A stretch of DNA of 41,758 bases from Streptomyces sp. CoH27 (GTDB lineage Bacteria > Actinomycetota > Actinomycetes > Streptomycetales > Streptomycetaceae): positions 1,864-43,621 of the forward strand of contig NZ_JAIQYY010000027.1 in the NCBI RefSeq assembly GCF_020181035.1. Direction: 5' to 3'. Of this stretch, positions 34,040 through 41,721 are shown in pieces. The notes under the pieces were generated by a model that was not told the DNA's origin, did no database searches, and saw nothing but the letters and a program-made list of their open reading frames with translations. Position 1 is the stretch's first letter. Every line of letters begins with the position of its first letter. Both the position numbers and the translations under genes were made by a program.

Positions 34040-34432
34040 TCAGTGTGCGCCGAACAGTTCCAGGAGGTCGTTCTTGCCGAACATCCGGGCGGTGTCGACG
34101 GCCGAGGGCGTGCCTGCGGCGGGGTCGGCGCCGCCTTCCAGGAGCGCCTTGATGACGTCGGTCTCGCCCTTGAAGACCGCCCCCGCGAGCGGAGTCTGGC
34201 CTCGGTCGTTGACGTGGTCCGCGGCGGCGCCGCGGGTGAGCAGTGCGCGCACCGTGCCGGCGTGGCCGTGGTAAGCGGCGAGCATCACCAGGGAGTCGCC
34301 GCGGTCGTTGGTGAGATTGGCCGGAACACCCGCGTCGACGTACGCCACGAGCGCCTCGGTCTGCCCCTGCCGGGCCAGATCGAAGATCTTGGTCGCCAGC
34401 TCCACGACCTCGGGGTCGGGGGCTTCACTCAT
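34040..34432 (-). CDS. ankyrin-repeat protein
   Basis: A 130-residue soluble protein of about three ankyrin repeats, with typical NDRGDSLVMLAAYHGHAGTVRALL and NDRGQTPLAGAVFKGETDVIKALLEGGAD blocks. The start is ATG 34432 (MSEAPDPEVVEL), which follows GGAGAGG; the frame stays open upstream but the extension is not protein-like. It is a small protein-binding module, divergent from smeA-sffA. Partner unknown. Confidence 0.88.
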   Translation of the reverse strand: MSEAPDPEVVELATKIFDLARQGQTEALVAYVDAGVPANLTNDRGDSLVMLAAYHGHAGTVRALLTRGAAADHVNDRGQTPLAGAVFKGETDVIKALLEGGADPAAGTPSAVDTARMFGKNDLLELFGAH

Positions 34433-34737
34433 CGGCCGGACCGCCTCTCCTGGAAATTTCGGGGACTGCAGGGAGCGTACGGCAGCAAGCGGAACACAGC
34501 CGTACGAGTGAATCGTCAGCGTACTGGCTCGCGCGGCACATGACCCGATGTGCCCGAGGTAAAGATCGCGTGCAGTCCCGCCCGGGACATCGACCCTGGT
34601 CAACCCGGCCGAACCCGCCGCCGTTCGGGGGAAATCACCCAGATTTCACCCAATTGCACCTTTTATCGTATGGATACATCCTGTGATCCTGGAAGAACTC
34701 ATGGTGACTGTCCCCTCTCGACACCAGGAGGTCTCAA
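34433..34737. promoter_or_regulatory. divergent promoter region of ankyrin gene and smeA
   Basis: A 305-bp region with an AT-rich part at 34635-34680. It contains an inverted repeat GTCCCGCCCGGGAC (34575-34588), a possible -35 TTGCAC (34654-34659), and a single GACAC (34720-34724) just before the smeA ribosome binding site AGGAGG (34726-34731). GACAC is the WhiA core motif. I could not place a convincing -10. Confidence 0.45.
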
Positions 34738-34932
34738 ATGATCCTCTCCATGTCCGGCGTCATGATTCTCGGCGTCATCGTCTTCCTGTTCTTCCGCAAG
34801 GACGGACTCAAGGGCTCGCATGCCACGGTCACAGCCCTGTTCGGCTTCTACCTCGCCAGCACAGGCATCGCCCCGAGCATCAAGGCCGGCGGCGAGAGCC
34901 TGGCGAGCCTCCTCGGCGGCATCAAGTTCTGA
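34738..34932 (+). CDS. smeA: SmeA, small sporulation membrane protein
   Basis: A 64-residue membrane protein with two hydrophobic helices (VMILGVIVFLFF and ATVTALFGFYLASTGIA) and a short charged link. It has a perfect AGGAGG six bases before ATG. In S. coelicolor the small membrane protein SmeA is encoded just upstream of the FtsK-like SffA and targets it to sporulation septa. The same pairing, size and 40-bp spacing are seen here. Recognised from context and recall of that pair. Confidence 0.88.
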   Translation: MILSMSGVMILGVIVFLFFRKDGLKGSHATVTALFGFYLASTGIAPSIKAGGESLASLLGGIKF

Positions 34933-34972
34933 CCCAGCCCGTCCCGCCCGCACGCACCGTCAGGAGACAGCA

Positions 34973-36571
34973 GTGGCCCGGCGCCCTCTCCCCCGCATTC
35001 TGAGCAAAGACAGCGCCCAGATCGCCCGGACGCAGATCGCCCGGAGCCGGGAGCTGGCCCGGACGGCGGCCGACAGTGCCACCGATGTCCTCCACCCGCT
35101 GATCACCGTCACGCGCGGCATGCGCCGGCTGGCCTCGGCCGGGCGGCGCAGGTGGGCGGACACCCCCAAGGACAAGCGTGGGCCGCTGCTGTTCCTGGTG
35201 GCCTCCGTGGTCCTGGTCGTGGCGCTGATGCCGTACGGCCCGCTGCTCGCCGTCATCACCGTGATGGCGACGGCGGCCTGGCACGGCCGCGACCGCGCCG
35301 AGCCGGTCCCCGAGGGGCCGGACGAGTCCCAGATCGAACGGCTCCGGTCCCTCTACGAGGCGCTGGTGCCGTACTTCTCCAGCCCCGAGGACCCGGCGCC
35401 GCTGTACGCGCACGGCGGGGAGTGGGAGAAGGCCTTCACGGCGAGCGAGTTCGACGACGACGGACGCGTCGCCCATCTCGCGATCCGCTACCCCGCCTAC
35501 TTCCCGGACGGCGAGCCCGAGGCCCGCGCTCGGATCGAGCAGCTGCTCACCGCGAAGGCCGGGCGGGGCCGCGAGTATCACTTCGCGTGGGACGAGGAGG
35601 GCAACCGGCTCACCGTCACCGTCCTCGCCCCGCTGCCCACCGACATCGCCGCCCAGCACTTCGTGACCGCGCCGGGCGAGACCGTGCTCGGTTTCACCGA
35701 TCCCAGTGAGGTCCAGCGGACGCTGCCCCTCGCCTACGGAGAGGAGCAGATCGACGTGCCGCCGGTCGTCTGGCGCACCGGCATGCGCTCCACCGAACCG
35801 CATCTGCTGGCCCTGGGCCAGCCCGGCAGCGGTACGTCGACCCTGCTGCGCTCCCTCGCCCTGCAGGCCCTGCGGTACGGCGACGTCCTGATCGTCGACG
35901 GCGGCGGCACCGGCGAGTACGCGTGCCTGACCGGCCGCGACGGCGTCCTGGCCGTGGAGTGCGCGCTCCCCGGCGCGCTGGCGAGCCTGGAGTGGGCCAC
36001 CCAGGAGACCGAGCGCCGGCTCATCGCGATCAACGTCTCCCGGCAGGCGGGAGACCCGCCGCCGGCGGACTCCAGACGGCCGCTCTGGATCCTCCTCGAC
36101 CGCCCGTCCGTCTTCGCGCACCTCGCGGCCTCGGAGGGCCGCCAGGACCCGCAGACCCTGCTCCAGGTGCCGCTCCGGCACGGCCGCGCGGCGAACGTGA
36201 CCGTCGTCGTGGCCGAGCACTTCGACGGCGCGGAGTCACTGTGCGAAGCGGTACGCCAGCACACACGCGCGCGTGTCGTCCTCGGCACCGCCGCGCCCCG
36301 CCATGTGGAAGCGGTCCTGGGCGCCCCGCCGCACACGACACCGCTGAGCCACGTGCCACCGGGGCGCGGCTACGCCCGCCTGGGCTCCGGCCCCGTGCAC
36401 CGGCTCCAGGTGCCCCGCACACCGGACCCGTACGACGACGCCACGAGCGACGCCGACCGGGCCGCTGTGCTGGACCTGCTGCCGCCCAGGTCCACGGCGG
36501 TGGAGGCGCAGCCGACGGATCTGACCAAGCCGACGGTGACTGCGGAGGCTGTGGGGGCGGAGACCTCGTAG
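34973..36571 (+). CDS. sffA: SffA, SpoIIIE/FtsK-like septal protein
   Basis: A 532-residue membrane-anchored protein related to SpoIIIE/FtsK DNA pumps. A basic N terminus leads to two hydrophobic stretches at about 67-100, then a cytosolic ATPase-like domain. The P-loop position reads GQPGSGTST (282-290): the Walker A lysine is replaced by Thr288. A later RPLWILLD may be the Walker B strand. It lacks the gamma DNA-orienting domain. The GTG start has CAGGAG six bases upstream. It is co-transcribed with smeA and takes part in chromosome handling at sporulation septa. The missing lysine raises doubt about ATP hydrolysis. Confidence 0.88.
   Translation: MARRPLPRILSKDSAQIARTQIARSRELARTAADSATDVLHPLITVTRGMRRLASAGRRRWADTPKDKRGPLLFLVASVVLVVALMPYGPLLAVITVMATAAWHGRDRAEPVPEGPDESQIERLRSLYEALVPYFSSPEDPAPLYAHGGEWEKAFTASEFDDDGRVAHLAIRYPAYFPDGEPEARARIEQLLTAKAGRGREYHFAWDEEGNRLTVTVLAPLPTDIAAQHFVTAPGETVLGFTDPSEVQRTLPLAYGEEQIDVPPVVWRTGMRSTEPHLLALGQPGSGTSTLLRSLALQALRYGDVLIVDGGGTGEYACLTGRDGVLAVECALPGALASLEWATQETERRLIAINVSRQAGDPPPADSRRPLWILLDRPSVFAHLAASEGRQDPQTLLQVPLRHGRAANVTVVVAEHFDGAESLCEAVRQHTRARVVLGTAAPRHVEAVLGAPPHTTPLSHVPPGRGYARLGSGPVHRLQVPRTPDPYDDATSDADRAAVLDLLPPRSTAVEAQPTDLTKPTVTAEAVGAETS
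36263..36276. repeat. CACGCGCGCGTG palindrome
   Basis: Exact 12-mer at 36264-36275, symmetric over 14 bp (ACACGCGCGCGTGT), inside sffA, here read as Thr-Arg-Ala-Arg-Val, a different codon frame from the His-Ala-Arg-Val copies. Confidence 0.75.
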
Positions 36572-36612
36572 GGCACCGTCCGCCAGGGCCGGCCGGGGGC
36601 GCGGCGCACGCC

Positions 36613-38121
36613 CTACGCCACAAACGTGCGCGGCGCCTCCGCTCCCCCCGTCGCCCCCGACTCCACCAGCCGAGCCGCCGCGGCGAGCCGTACCGCCGCC
36701 TCCTCCGCCACCGCTCCCCCGACGGTGAACGGCAGCCGCACATAGCCCTCGAACGCGCCGTCCACGCCGAAGCGGGGCCCGGACGGGACGCGGACGCCGG
36801 TCCGCTCGCCCGCCTCGGCGAGCCGGGAGCCGGAGAGGCCGCCCGCGCGGACCCACAGGGTCAGACCGCCCTGCGGCACCTCGAAGTCCCAGGTGGGCAG
36901 TTCGCGGCGGAGCGCGGCCACCAGCGCGTCCCGGTTCTCCCGGGCCTGGGCGCGGCGCAGTTCCACCGCCTGCTCCCAACCACCCGTGCTGAACAGCCAG
37001 TTGACGGCGAGCTGCTCCAGCACCGGCGTCCCCAGGTCGGCATACGCCCGCGCGGCGACCAGGCTGCGGATCACGTCCGGCGCCGCGCGCACCCACCCGA
37101 TGCGCATGCCCGCCCAGAACGCCTTGCTGGCCGAACCCACCGTGATCACCGTGGAGCCGGCCGGGTCGAACCCGCACACCGGGCGCGGCATGCCCGGCCG
37201 GCCGATCTCGTCGTCCAGCCACAGCTCCGTCATCGTCTCGTCGGCGACGAGCACCGTACCGGCCGAGCGCGCCGCGTCCACCAGCCGGCGCCGCTGGTCC
37301 TCGTCGGCGAGCGCGCCGGTGGGGTTGTGGAAGTCGGCGACGACGTAGGCCATGCGCGGCGCGGCCTCGCGCAGCACCTGGCGCCAGCGGTCCAGGTCCC
37401 AGCCCGTGAGGCCTTCGGCCATCGCGACCGGGACCAGCCGGGCGCCCGCCTCGCGCATCAACTGGAGGATGTTGGCGTAGGACGGGGATTCCACCGCGAT
37501 GCGCTCGCCGCGGCCGGCGAAGAGGTGGCAGATGGCGTCTATGGCACCCATCGCGCCGGTCGTCACCATGATCTGTTCGGGCATGGTGGGGATCCCGCGC
37601 GCGGTGTAGCGCTCGGCGATCATGGCACGCAGGGCGGGCAGTCCGGCCGGGTAGTCGCCATGCGTGTGGGCGTACGGCGGCAGTTCCTCCAGGGCACCCT
37701 GCACGGCCCGGGTCAGCCAGGGCTCGGGGGCCGGGAGCGAGGCGCAGCCGAGGTCGATGACCGAGCCGAGCGCCTCCGGGGGGAGGGGTTCGAGGCCACG
37801 GGCCGGAATCGGGTTTCCGGCGGGTACGGCGGTCCAGCTGCCGGCGCCGCGCCGGGACTCCAGGAAGCCCTCGCCGCGCAGGGCCTCGTAGGCTGCCGCG
37901 ACGGTGGTGCGGCTCACGGACAGGGCGAGGGCGAGTTCGCGTTCGGCGGGGAGACGTGCGGCCACCGGCACGCGGCCTTCGAGCACCAGCAGCCGGATGC
38001 CGTCGGCCAGGGCGCGATAGGCCGGCGGGCGGCGGGTGCCGGGCCCGGCCGGGCGGTCCTGCTGGGAGTTCAGCAGCCGGGCGAGTTGCGCGGCACCCAT
38101 CGCAGAGGTCCACTGCGCCAT
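36613..38121 (-). CDS. MocR-type regulator (GntR HTH fused to class I aminotransferase domain)
   Basis: A 502-residue MocR-family regulator. The N-terminal winged helix spans about 33-98 (PAERELALALSVSRTTVAAAYEALRG). The fold-type I aminotransferase-like domain follows, with NPTG (266-269), Asp294 in VADE and the PLP lysine Lys333 in GSASKAFWAGMRIGW. All PLP-binding landmarks are kept, so it can bind cofactor. It is divergent from a YczE-type membrane protein with a 102-bp spacer, the arrangement of the YczR subgroup, in which the regulator controls that gene. Sequence ends in a short tail after AARLVESG. Confidence 0.92.
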   Translation of the reverse strand: MAQWTSAMGAAQLARLLNSQQDRPAGPGTRRPPAYRALADGIRLLVLEGRVPVAARLPAERELALALSVSRTTVAAAYEALRGEGFLESRRGAGSWTAVPAGNPIPARGLEPLPPEALGSVIDLGCASLPAPEPWLTRAVQGALEELPPYAHTHGDYPAGLPALRAMIAERYTARGIPTMPEQIMVTTGAMGAIDAICHLFAGRGERIAVESPSYANILQLMREAGARLVPVAMAEGLTGWDLDRWRQVLREAAPRMAYVVADFHNPTGALADEDQRRRLVDAARSAGTVLVADETMTELWLDDEIGRPGMPRPVCGFDPAGSTVITVGSASKAFWAGMRIGWVRAAPDVIRSLVAARAYADLGTPVLEQLAVNWLFSTGGWEQAVELRRAQARENRDALVAALRRELPTWDFEVPQGGLTLWVRAGGLSGSRLAEAGERTGVRVPSGPRFGVDGAFEGYVRLPFTVGGAVAEEAAVRLAAAARLVESGATGGAEAPRTFVA

Positions 38122-38148
38122 GACGATCAGTCCACCTTCCCCGAATTG

Positions 38149-38160
38149 GCCATGGATGGC
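38149..38160. promoter_or_regulatory. possible MocR/YczR operator
   Basis: GCCATGGATGGC has inverted GCCAT/ATGGC arms and overlaps the repeat TTGGCCATGGATGGC in the spacer between the MocR-type gene and yczE-like gene. It is the only symmetric element there. Assignment is inference from position. Confidence 0.4.
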
Positions 38161-38223
38161 TCTTCATCCCACGCCACAGAGTGACATGCGTCAGGCCACC
38201 GCCACCACCCAGGGGGGTATTTC

Positions 38224-38892
38224 ATGTCCACTGCGGCCCTTTCCGCTCCGGAACGTCTCGGACGACGGCTGCTCCAGCTGTACGTGGGTCTCGCGCTCTA
38301 CGGCGCGAGCGCCGCGCTGCTCGTGCGGGCAGGCCTCGGTCTGGAGCCATGGGGCGTGCTGCACCAGGGGCTCGCCAAGCTGACCGGGCTGACCATCGGG
38401 GTGGTGTCGATCGTCGTGGGCGCGGTGGTGCTGCTGCTGTGGATCCCACTGCGCCAGCGCCCGGGGCTCGGCACGGTCTCCAACGTGTTCGCCGTCGGCC
38501 TCGCCATGGACGGCACGCTCGCGCTGGTCCCGGACGCGCACTCGCTCGCCGTAGGCGTCCCGCTGCTGCTCGCGGGCATCCTGCTGAACGGCGCGGCGAC
38601 CGGCCTGTACATCTCCGCGCGCTTCGGCCCCGGCCCCCGCGACGGTCTGATGACCGGGCTGCACCGGCGCACCGGCCGCTCGATCCGGCTGATGCGGACC
38701 GTCGTCGAGGTGGCGGTGGTGGCCGGCGGGTTCCTCCTGGGCGGCACCATCGGTGTCGGAACCGTGCTGTACGCCGTGTCCATCGGCCCCCTCGCCCAGC
38801 TCTTCCTGCGGGTGTTCGCCGTCCCGGCGGCATCGACCCGCAGCACGGTCGTTGCCGAAGCGACACCGGAAGGGGTGATACTGCGACCGTGA
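38224..38892 (+). CDS. YczE/YitT-type integral membrane protein
   Basis: A 222-residue membrane protein with about five hydrophobic segments, including LYVGLALYGASAALLV, IGVVSIVVGAVVLLLW and GVPLLLAGILLNGAATGLYI. The conserved FGPGPRDGLMTGL is a hallmark of the YczE family. Function is not known; some members affect antibiotic production. It starts behind AGGGGGG. The stop overlaps the GTG of the GDPD gene (GTGA, 38889-38892), so both form an operon, probably controlled by the divergent MocR-type regulator. Confidence 0.9.
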   Translation: MSTAALSAPERLGRRLLQLYVGLALYGASAALLVRAGLGLEPWGVLHQGLAKLTGLTIGVVSIVVGAVVLLLWIPLRQRPGLGTVSNVFAVGLAMDGTLALVPDAHSLAVGVPLLLAGILLNGAATGLYISARFGPGPRDGLMTGLHRRTGRSIRLMRTVVEVAVVAGGFLLGGTIGVGTVLYAVSIGPLAQLFLRVFAVPAASTRSTVVAEATPEGVILRP

Positions 38893-39665
38893 CCCTCACG
38901 ACACCCTCGCGGCGCCACCCGTACCTCGACCACCCGGGCCCCATACCCTTCGCCCACCGGGGCGGGGCCGCCGACGGCATCGAGAACACCGTGGCGCAGT
39001 TCCGGCGCGCGGTCGAGATGGGCTACCGGTACATCGAAACCGATGTGCACGCCACGGCGGACGGCCGGCTCGTCGCCTTCCACGACTCGACCCTGGACCG
39101 GGTCACCGACGGCGCGGGCCGGATCGCGGAGCTGCCGTGGGAGGACGTGCGGCACGCGCGTGTGGACGGCCGTGAACCGGTACCGCTGTTCGAGGAGTTG
39201 CTGGAGACCTTCCCCGAGGTCCGCTGGAACGTCGACGTCAAGGCCGAGCCCGCCCTGCGGCCCCTGCTCGACCTGATCGAGCGCACGAACGCCTATGACC
39301 GGGTCTGCGTCGGCTCCTTCTCCGAGGCGCGCGTGCTGCGCGCCCAGCGGCTGGCCGGACCGCGCCTGGCCACCTCGTTCGGCACCCGCGGAGTGCTCAG
39401 CCTGCGGCTGCGCTCATGGGGCCTGCCGGCCGCCGTGCGCCGCTCCGCCGTCGCCGCGCAGGTGCCCGAGGCCCAGTCGGGCGTGCCGGTGGTCGACCAG
39501 CGCTTCGTCCGCGCCGCCCACGCGCGCGGGCTGCACGTGCATGTGTGGACGATCAACGAACCGGCGCGCATGCACCGGCTCCTGGACCTGGGTGTCGATG
39601 GCATCATGACCGATCACATCGACACGTTGCGCAAGGTCATGGAGGACCGCGGCGTCTGGGTCTGA
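38889..39665 (+). CDS. glycerophosphodiester phosphodiesterase (GDPD)
   Basis: A 258-residue GDPD-family enzyme that splits glycerophosphodiesters to glycerol-3-phosphate and an alcohol. Motifs are complete: FAHRGG (His23, Arg24), ENT (32-34), ETD (Glu50, Asp52) and FHD (His65, Asp66). No signal peptide is seen, so it is probably cytosolic. GTG start, overlapping the yczE-like gene by four bases. Its product could feed the same glycerol-3-phosphate pool as glpFK. Confidence 0.93.
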   Translation: MTLTTPSRRHPYLDHPGPIPFAHRGGAADGIENTVAQFRRAVEMGYRYIETDVHATADGRLVAFHDSTLDRVTDGAGRIAELPWEDVRHARVDGREPVPLFEELLETFPEVRWNVDVKAEPALRPLLDLIERTNAYDRVCVGSFSEARVLRAQRLAGPRLATSFGTRGVLSLRLRSWGLPAAVRRSAVAAQVPEAQSGVPVVDQRFVRAAHARGLHVHVWTINEPARMHRLLDLGVDGIMTDHIDTLRKVMEDRGVWV

Positions 39666-39719
39666 CCGGCCCGGCGGCGGCCCGAGCCTTCGCAGGAGCA
39701 CGGGGAAGCGAGGGCACGG

Positions 39720-41066
39720 GTGGGAATCGACACCGTGCGCACGGGGACGGCGGACGAGACCGCCGCCCTCAGGCGCGAGCAGCGCGGCTGGTACGTCTAC
39801 GACTGGGCCTGCTCGGTCTATTCGACCAGCGTGCTCACCGTCTTTCTGGGGCCCTACCTCACGGCGGTCGCCGAGCGGTCCGCGGACTCGGACGGCTATG
39901 TGCATCCGCTGGGCGTCCCCGTCCGGGCGGGCTCCTTCTTCGCCTACTCGGTCTCCCTCTCGGTGATCCTCGCCGTCGTGCTGATGCCGCTCGTGGGCAG
40001 CGCGGCCGACCGTACGGGCCGTAAGAAACCCCTGCTCGCGGCCGCGGCGTACACCGGGGCTGCCGCGACCACGGGCATGTTCTTCCTCGACGGCGACCGG
40101 TATCTGCTCGGCGGGGTGCTCCTCGTCGTGGCCAACGCGGCGCAGTCCGTCGGGATGATGCTCTACAACTCCTACCTGCCGCAGATCGCCCCGCCCGAGG
40201 AGCGTGACGCGATCTCCTCGCGGGGCTGGGCCTTCGGCTACGCGGCGGGCTCCTCGGTCCTCGTCGCCAATCTGGTGCTGTATTCGGCGCACGACTCCTT
40301 CGGCCTGACCGAGACGGCCGCCGTGCGCATCTGTCTGGCCGCGGCGGGCCTGTGGTGGGGCGCGTTCACGCTCGTACCGCTGCGCAGGCTGCGCGACCGG
40401 CACGCGCGCGTGGAGCGCACCACGGCACCCGGGCTGCGGCAGCTCGCGACGACGGTCCGGGACATGCGCCGGCATCCGCTGACGCTGGCGTTCCTGCTGG
40501 CGTACCTGATCTACAACGACGGCATCCAGACGGTGATCTCCCAGGCGTCGATCTACGGCTCCCAGGAGCTGGGGCTCGGGCAGTCGACGCTGATCGCGGC
40601 GGTGCTGCTGGTGCAGGTGCTGGCCGTGGCCGGGGCGCTGGCGATGGGCTGGCTGGCGCGGACGTACGGCGCGCAGCGCACGATCCTGGGCTCGCTGGTG
40701 GCCTGGACGCTCACGCTGGCCGCCGGCTACTTCCTGCCCGCGAAGGCACCGGTGTGGTTCTTCGTGCTGGCCTCCGGGATCGGTCTGGTCCTCGGCGGCA
40801 GCCAGGCACTGTCCCGGTCGCTGTTCTCCCATCTCGTGCCGCCCGGCAAGGAGGCCGAGTACTTCTCGGCGTACGAGCTGAGCGACCGCGGGATGAGCTG
40901 GCTCGGGCCGCTGCTGTTCGGCGTGACCTATCAGCTGACCGGAAGCTACCGCTCGGCGATCATCTCGCTGGTGGCCTTCTTCGTGATCGGTTTCGCCCTG
41001 CTCGCCCGGGTTCCGGTGCGGCGGGCGATCGCGGAGGCCGGCAACCCCGTCCCGGAGAAGATCTAG
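39720..41066 (+). CDS. MFS transporter (UMF1/Atg22-like)
   Basis: A 448-residue transporter with about 12 hydrophobic segments. The N terminus (EQRGWYVYDWACSVYSTSVLTVFLGPYL) and the central AYLIYNDGIQTVI are typical of the UMF1/Atg22-like major facilitator group. A GSAADRTGRKKP loop fits the MFS signature between helices 2 and 3. Substrate unknown; Atg22 relatives export amino acids. Start is GTG behind GGGAAGCGAGGG. It follows the GDPD gene by 54 bp, probably in one operon. A small hairpin overlaps its stop (41050-41073). Confidence 0.9.
   Translation: MGIDTVRTGTADETAALRREQRGWYVYDWACSVYSTSVLTVFLGPYLTAVAERSADSDGYVHPLGVPVRAGSFFAYSVSLSVILAVVLMPLVGSAADRTGRKKPLLAAAAYTGAAATTGMFFLDGDRYLLGGVLLVVANAAQSVGMMLYNSYLPQIAPPEERDAISSRGWAFGYAAGSSVLVANLVLYSAHDSFGLTETAAVRICLAAAGLWWGAFTLVPLRRLRDRHARVERTTAPGLRQLATTVRDMRRHPLTLAFLLAYLIYNDGIQTVISQASIYGSQELGLGQSTLIAAVLLVQVLAVAGALAMGWLARTYGAQRTILGSLVAWTLTLAAGYFLPAKAPVWFFVLASGIGLVLGGSQALSRSLFSHLVPPGKEAEYFSAYELSDRGMSWLGPLLFGVTYQLTGSYRSAIISLVAFFVIGFALLARVPVRRAIAEAGNPVPEKI
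40401..40412. repeat. CACGCGCGCGTG palindrome
   Basis: Exact copy inside the MFS gene, encoding His-Ala-Arg-Val. Confidence 0.75.
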
Positions 41067-41073
41067 TCCGGGA
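41050..41073 (+). terminator. small stem-loop at the MFS gene stop
   Basis: Arms TCCCGGA (41050-41056) and TCCGGGA (41067-41073) pair around a 10-base loop that contains the MFS stop codon. It lacks a T tract; a weak terminator call. Confidence 0.4.
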
Positions 41074-41177
41074 GATTCGGTATCGATTTAGCGTTCAAAG
41101 GGAAAGGGCGGTAGTGTACGCGTTTGGCCTGCCAGGCGTACCGTTACTGCGCGTCAAAGAAGCCGAAACGCTGGGTG

Positions 41178-41195
41178 ACATCTGCTAGCAGATGT
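41178..41195. promoter_or_regulatory. 18-bp perfect palindrome upstream of rbpA
   Basis: ACATCTGCTAGCAGATGT is perfectly symmetric over 18 bp and flanked by GTG/GTGAC, so GTGACA and TGTGACA bracket it. It lies 64-81 bp before the SigR -35 box. It may be an operator of an additional rbpA promoter or a cruciform-type terminator of the MFS transcript. Confidence 0.55.
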
Positions 41196-41258
41196 GACAA
41201 ACCGGGCGCCGGTGGGTACAACAAGGGGCGGCTACGACGGCGACGCATGACCCGGAAC

Positions 41259-41285
41259 GGGAATCTTTACCGCCGACCGGACGTT
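41259..41285 (+). promoter_or_regulatory. SigR-dependent promoter of rbpA
   Basis: GGGAAT (41259-41264), exactly 18 bp, then GTT (41283-41285): a full match to the SigR consensus GGGAAT-N18-GTT. The start codon is about 60 bp further on. SigR is the disulphide-stress sigma factor, and rbpA is a known SigR target in S. coelicolor, so induction by thiol oxidation is expected. Confidence 0.9.
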
Positions 41286-41346
41286 GACCGGATGACGACG
41301 ACAGCGACACCTGTCCTGTGGGCGACAAGCCCGGGAGGCACGATTC

Positions 41347-41721
41347 ATGAGTGAGCGAGCTCTTCGCGGTACGCGCCTCGTGGTGACCAGCTACGAGACG
41401 GACCGCGGTATCGACCTGGCCCCGCGCCAGGCCGTGGAGTACGCATGCGAGAAGGGGCACCGTTTTGAGATGCCCTTCTCGGTCGAGGCGGAGATCCCGC
41501 CGGAGTGGGAGTGCAAGGTCTGCGGGGCCCAGGCACTCCTCGTCGATGGCGACGGCCCTGAAGAGAAGAAGGCCAAGCCCGCGCGTACCCACTGGGACAT
41601 GCTGATGGAGCGGCGCACCCGTGAGGAGCTCGAAGAGGTCCTTGAGGAGCGTCTGGCGGTTCTGCGTTCGGGGGCGATGAACATCGCCGTTCACCCCCGG
41701 GACAGCCGTAAGTCCGCATAG
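41347..41721 (+). CDS. rbpA: RNA polymerase-binding protein RbpA
   Basis: A 124-residue RNA polymerase-binding activator found across actinobacteria. It stabilises holoenzyme with the principal sigma (HrdB) and open complexes. The zinc-binding residues are Cys34, His38, Cys56 and Cys59 (YACEKGHRF and WECKVCG). A basic linker follows (KKAKPARTHWDML), and the C-terminal helical sigma-interaction domain is RTREELEEVLEERLAVLRSG. Length matches the S. coelicolor protein. ATG is preceded by GGGAGG. The SigR promoter links its level to oxidative stress. Confidence 0.97.
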   Translation: MSERALRGTRLVVTSYETDRGIDLAPRQAVEYACEKGHRFEMPFSVEAEIPPEWECKVCGAQALLVDGDGPEEKKAKPARTHWDMLMERRTREELEEVLEERLAVLRSGAMNIAVHPRDSRKSA

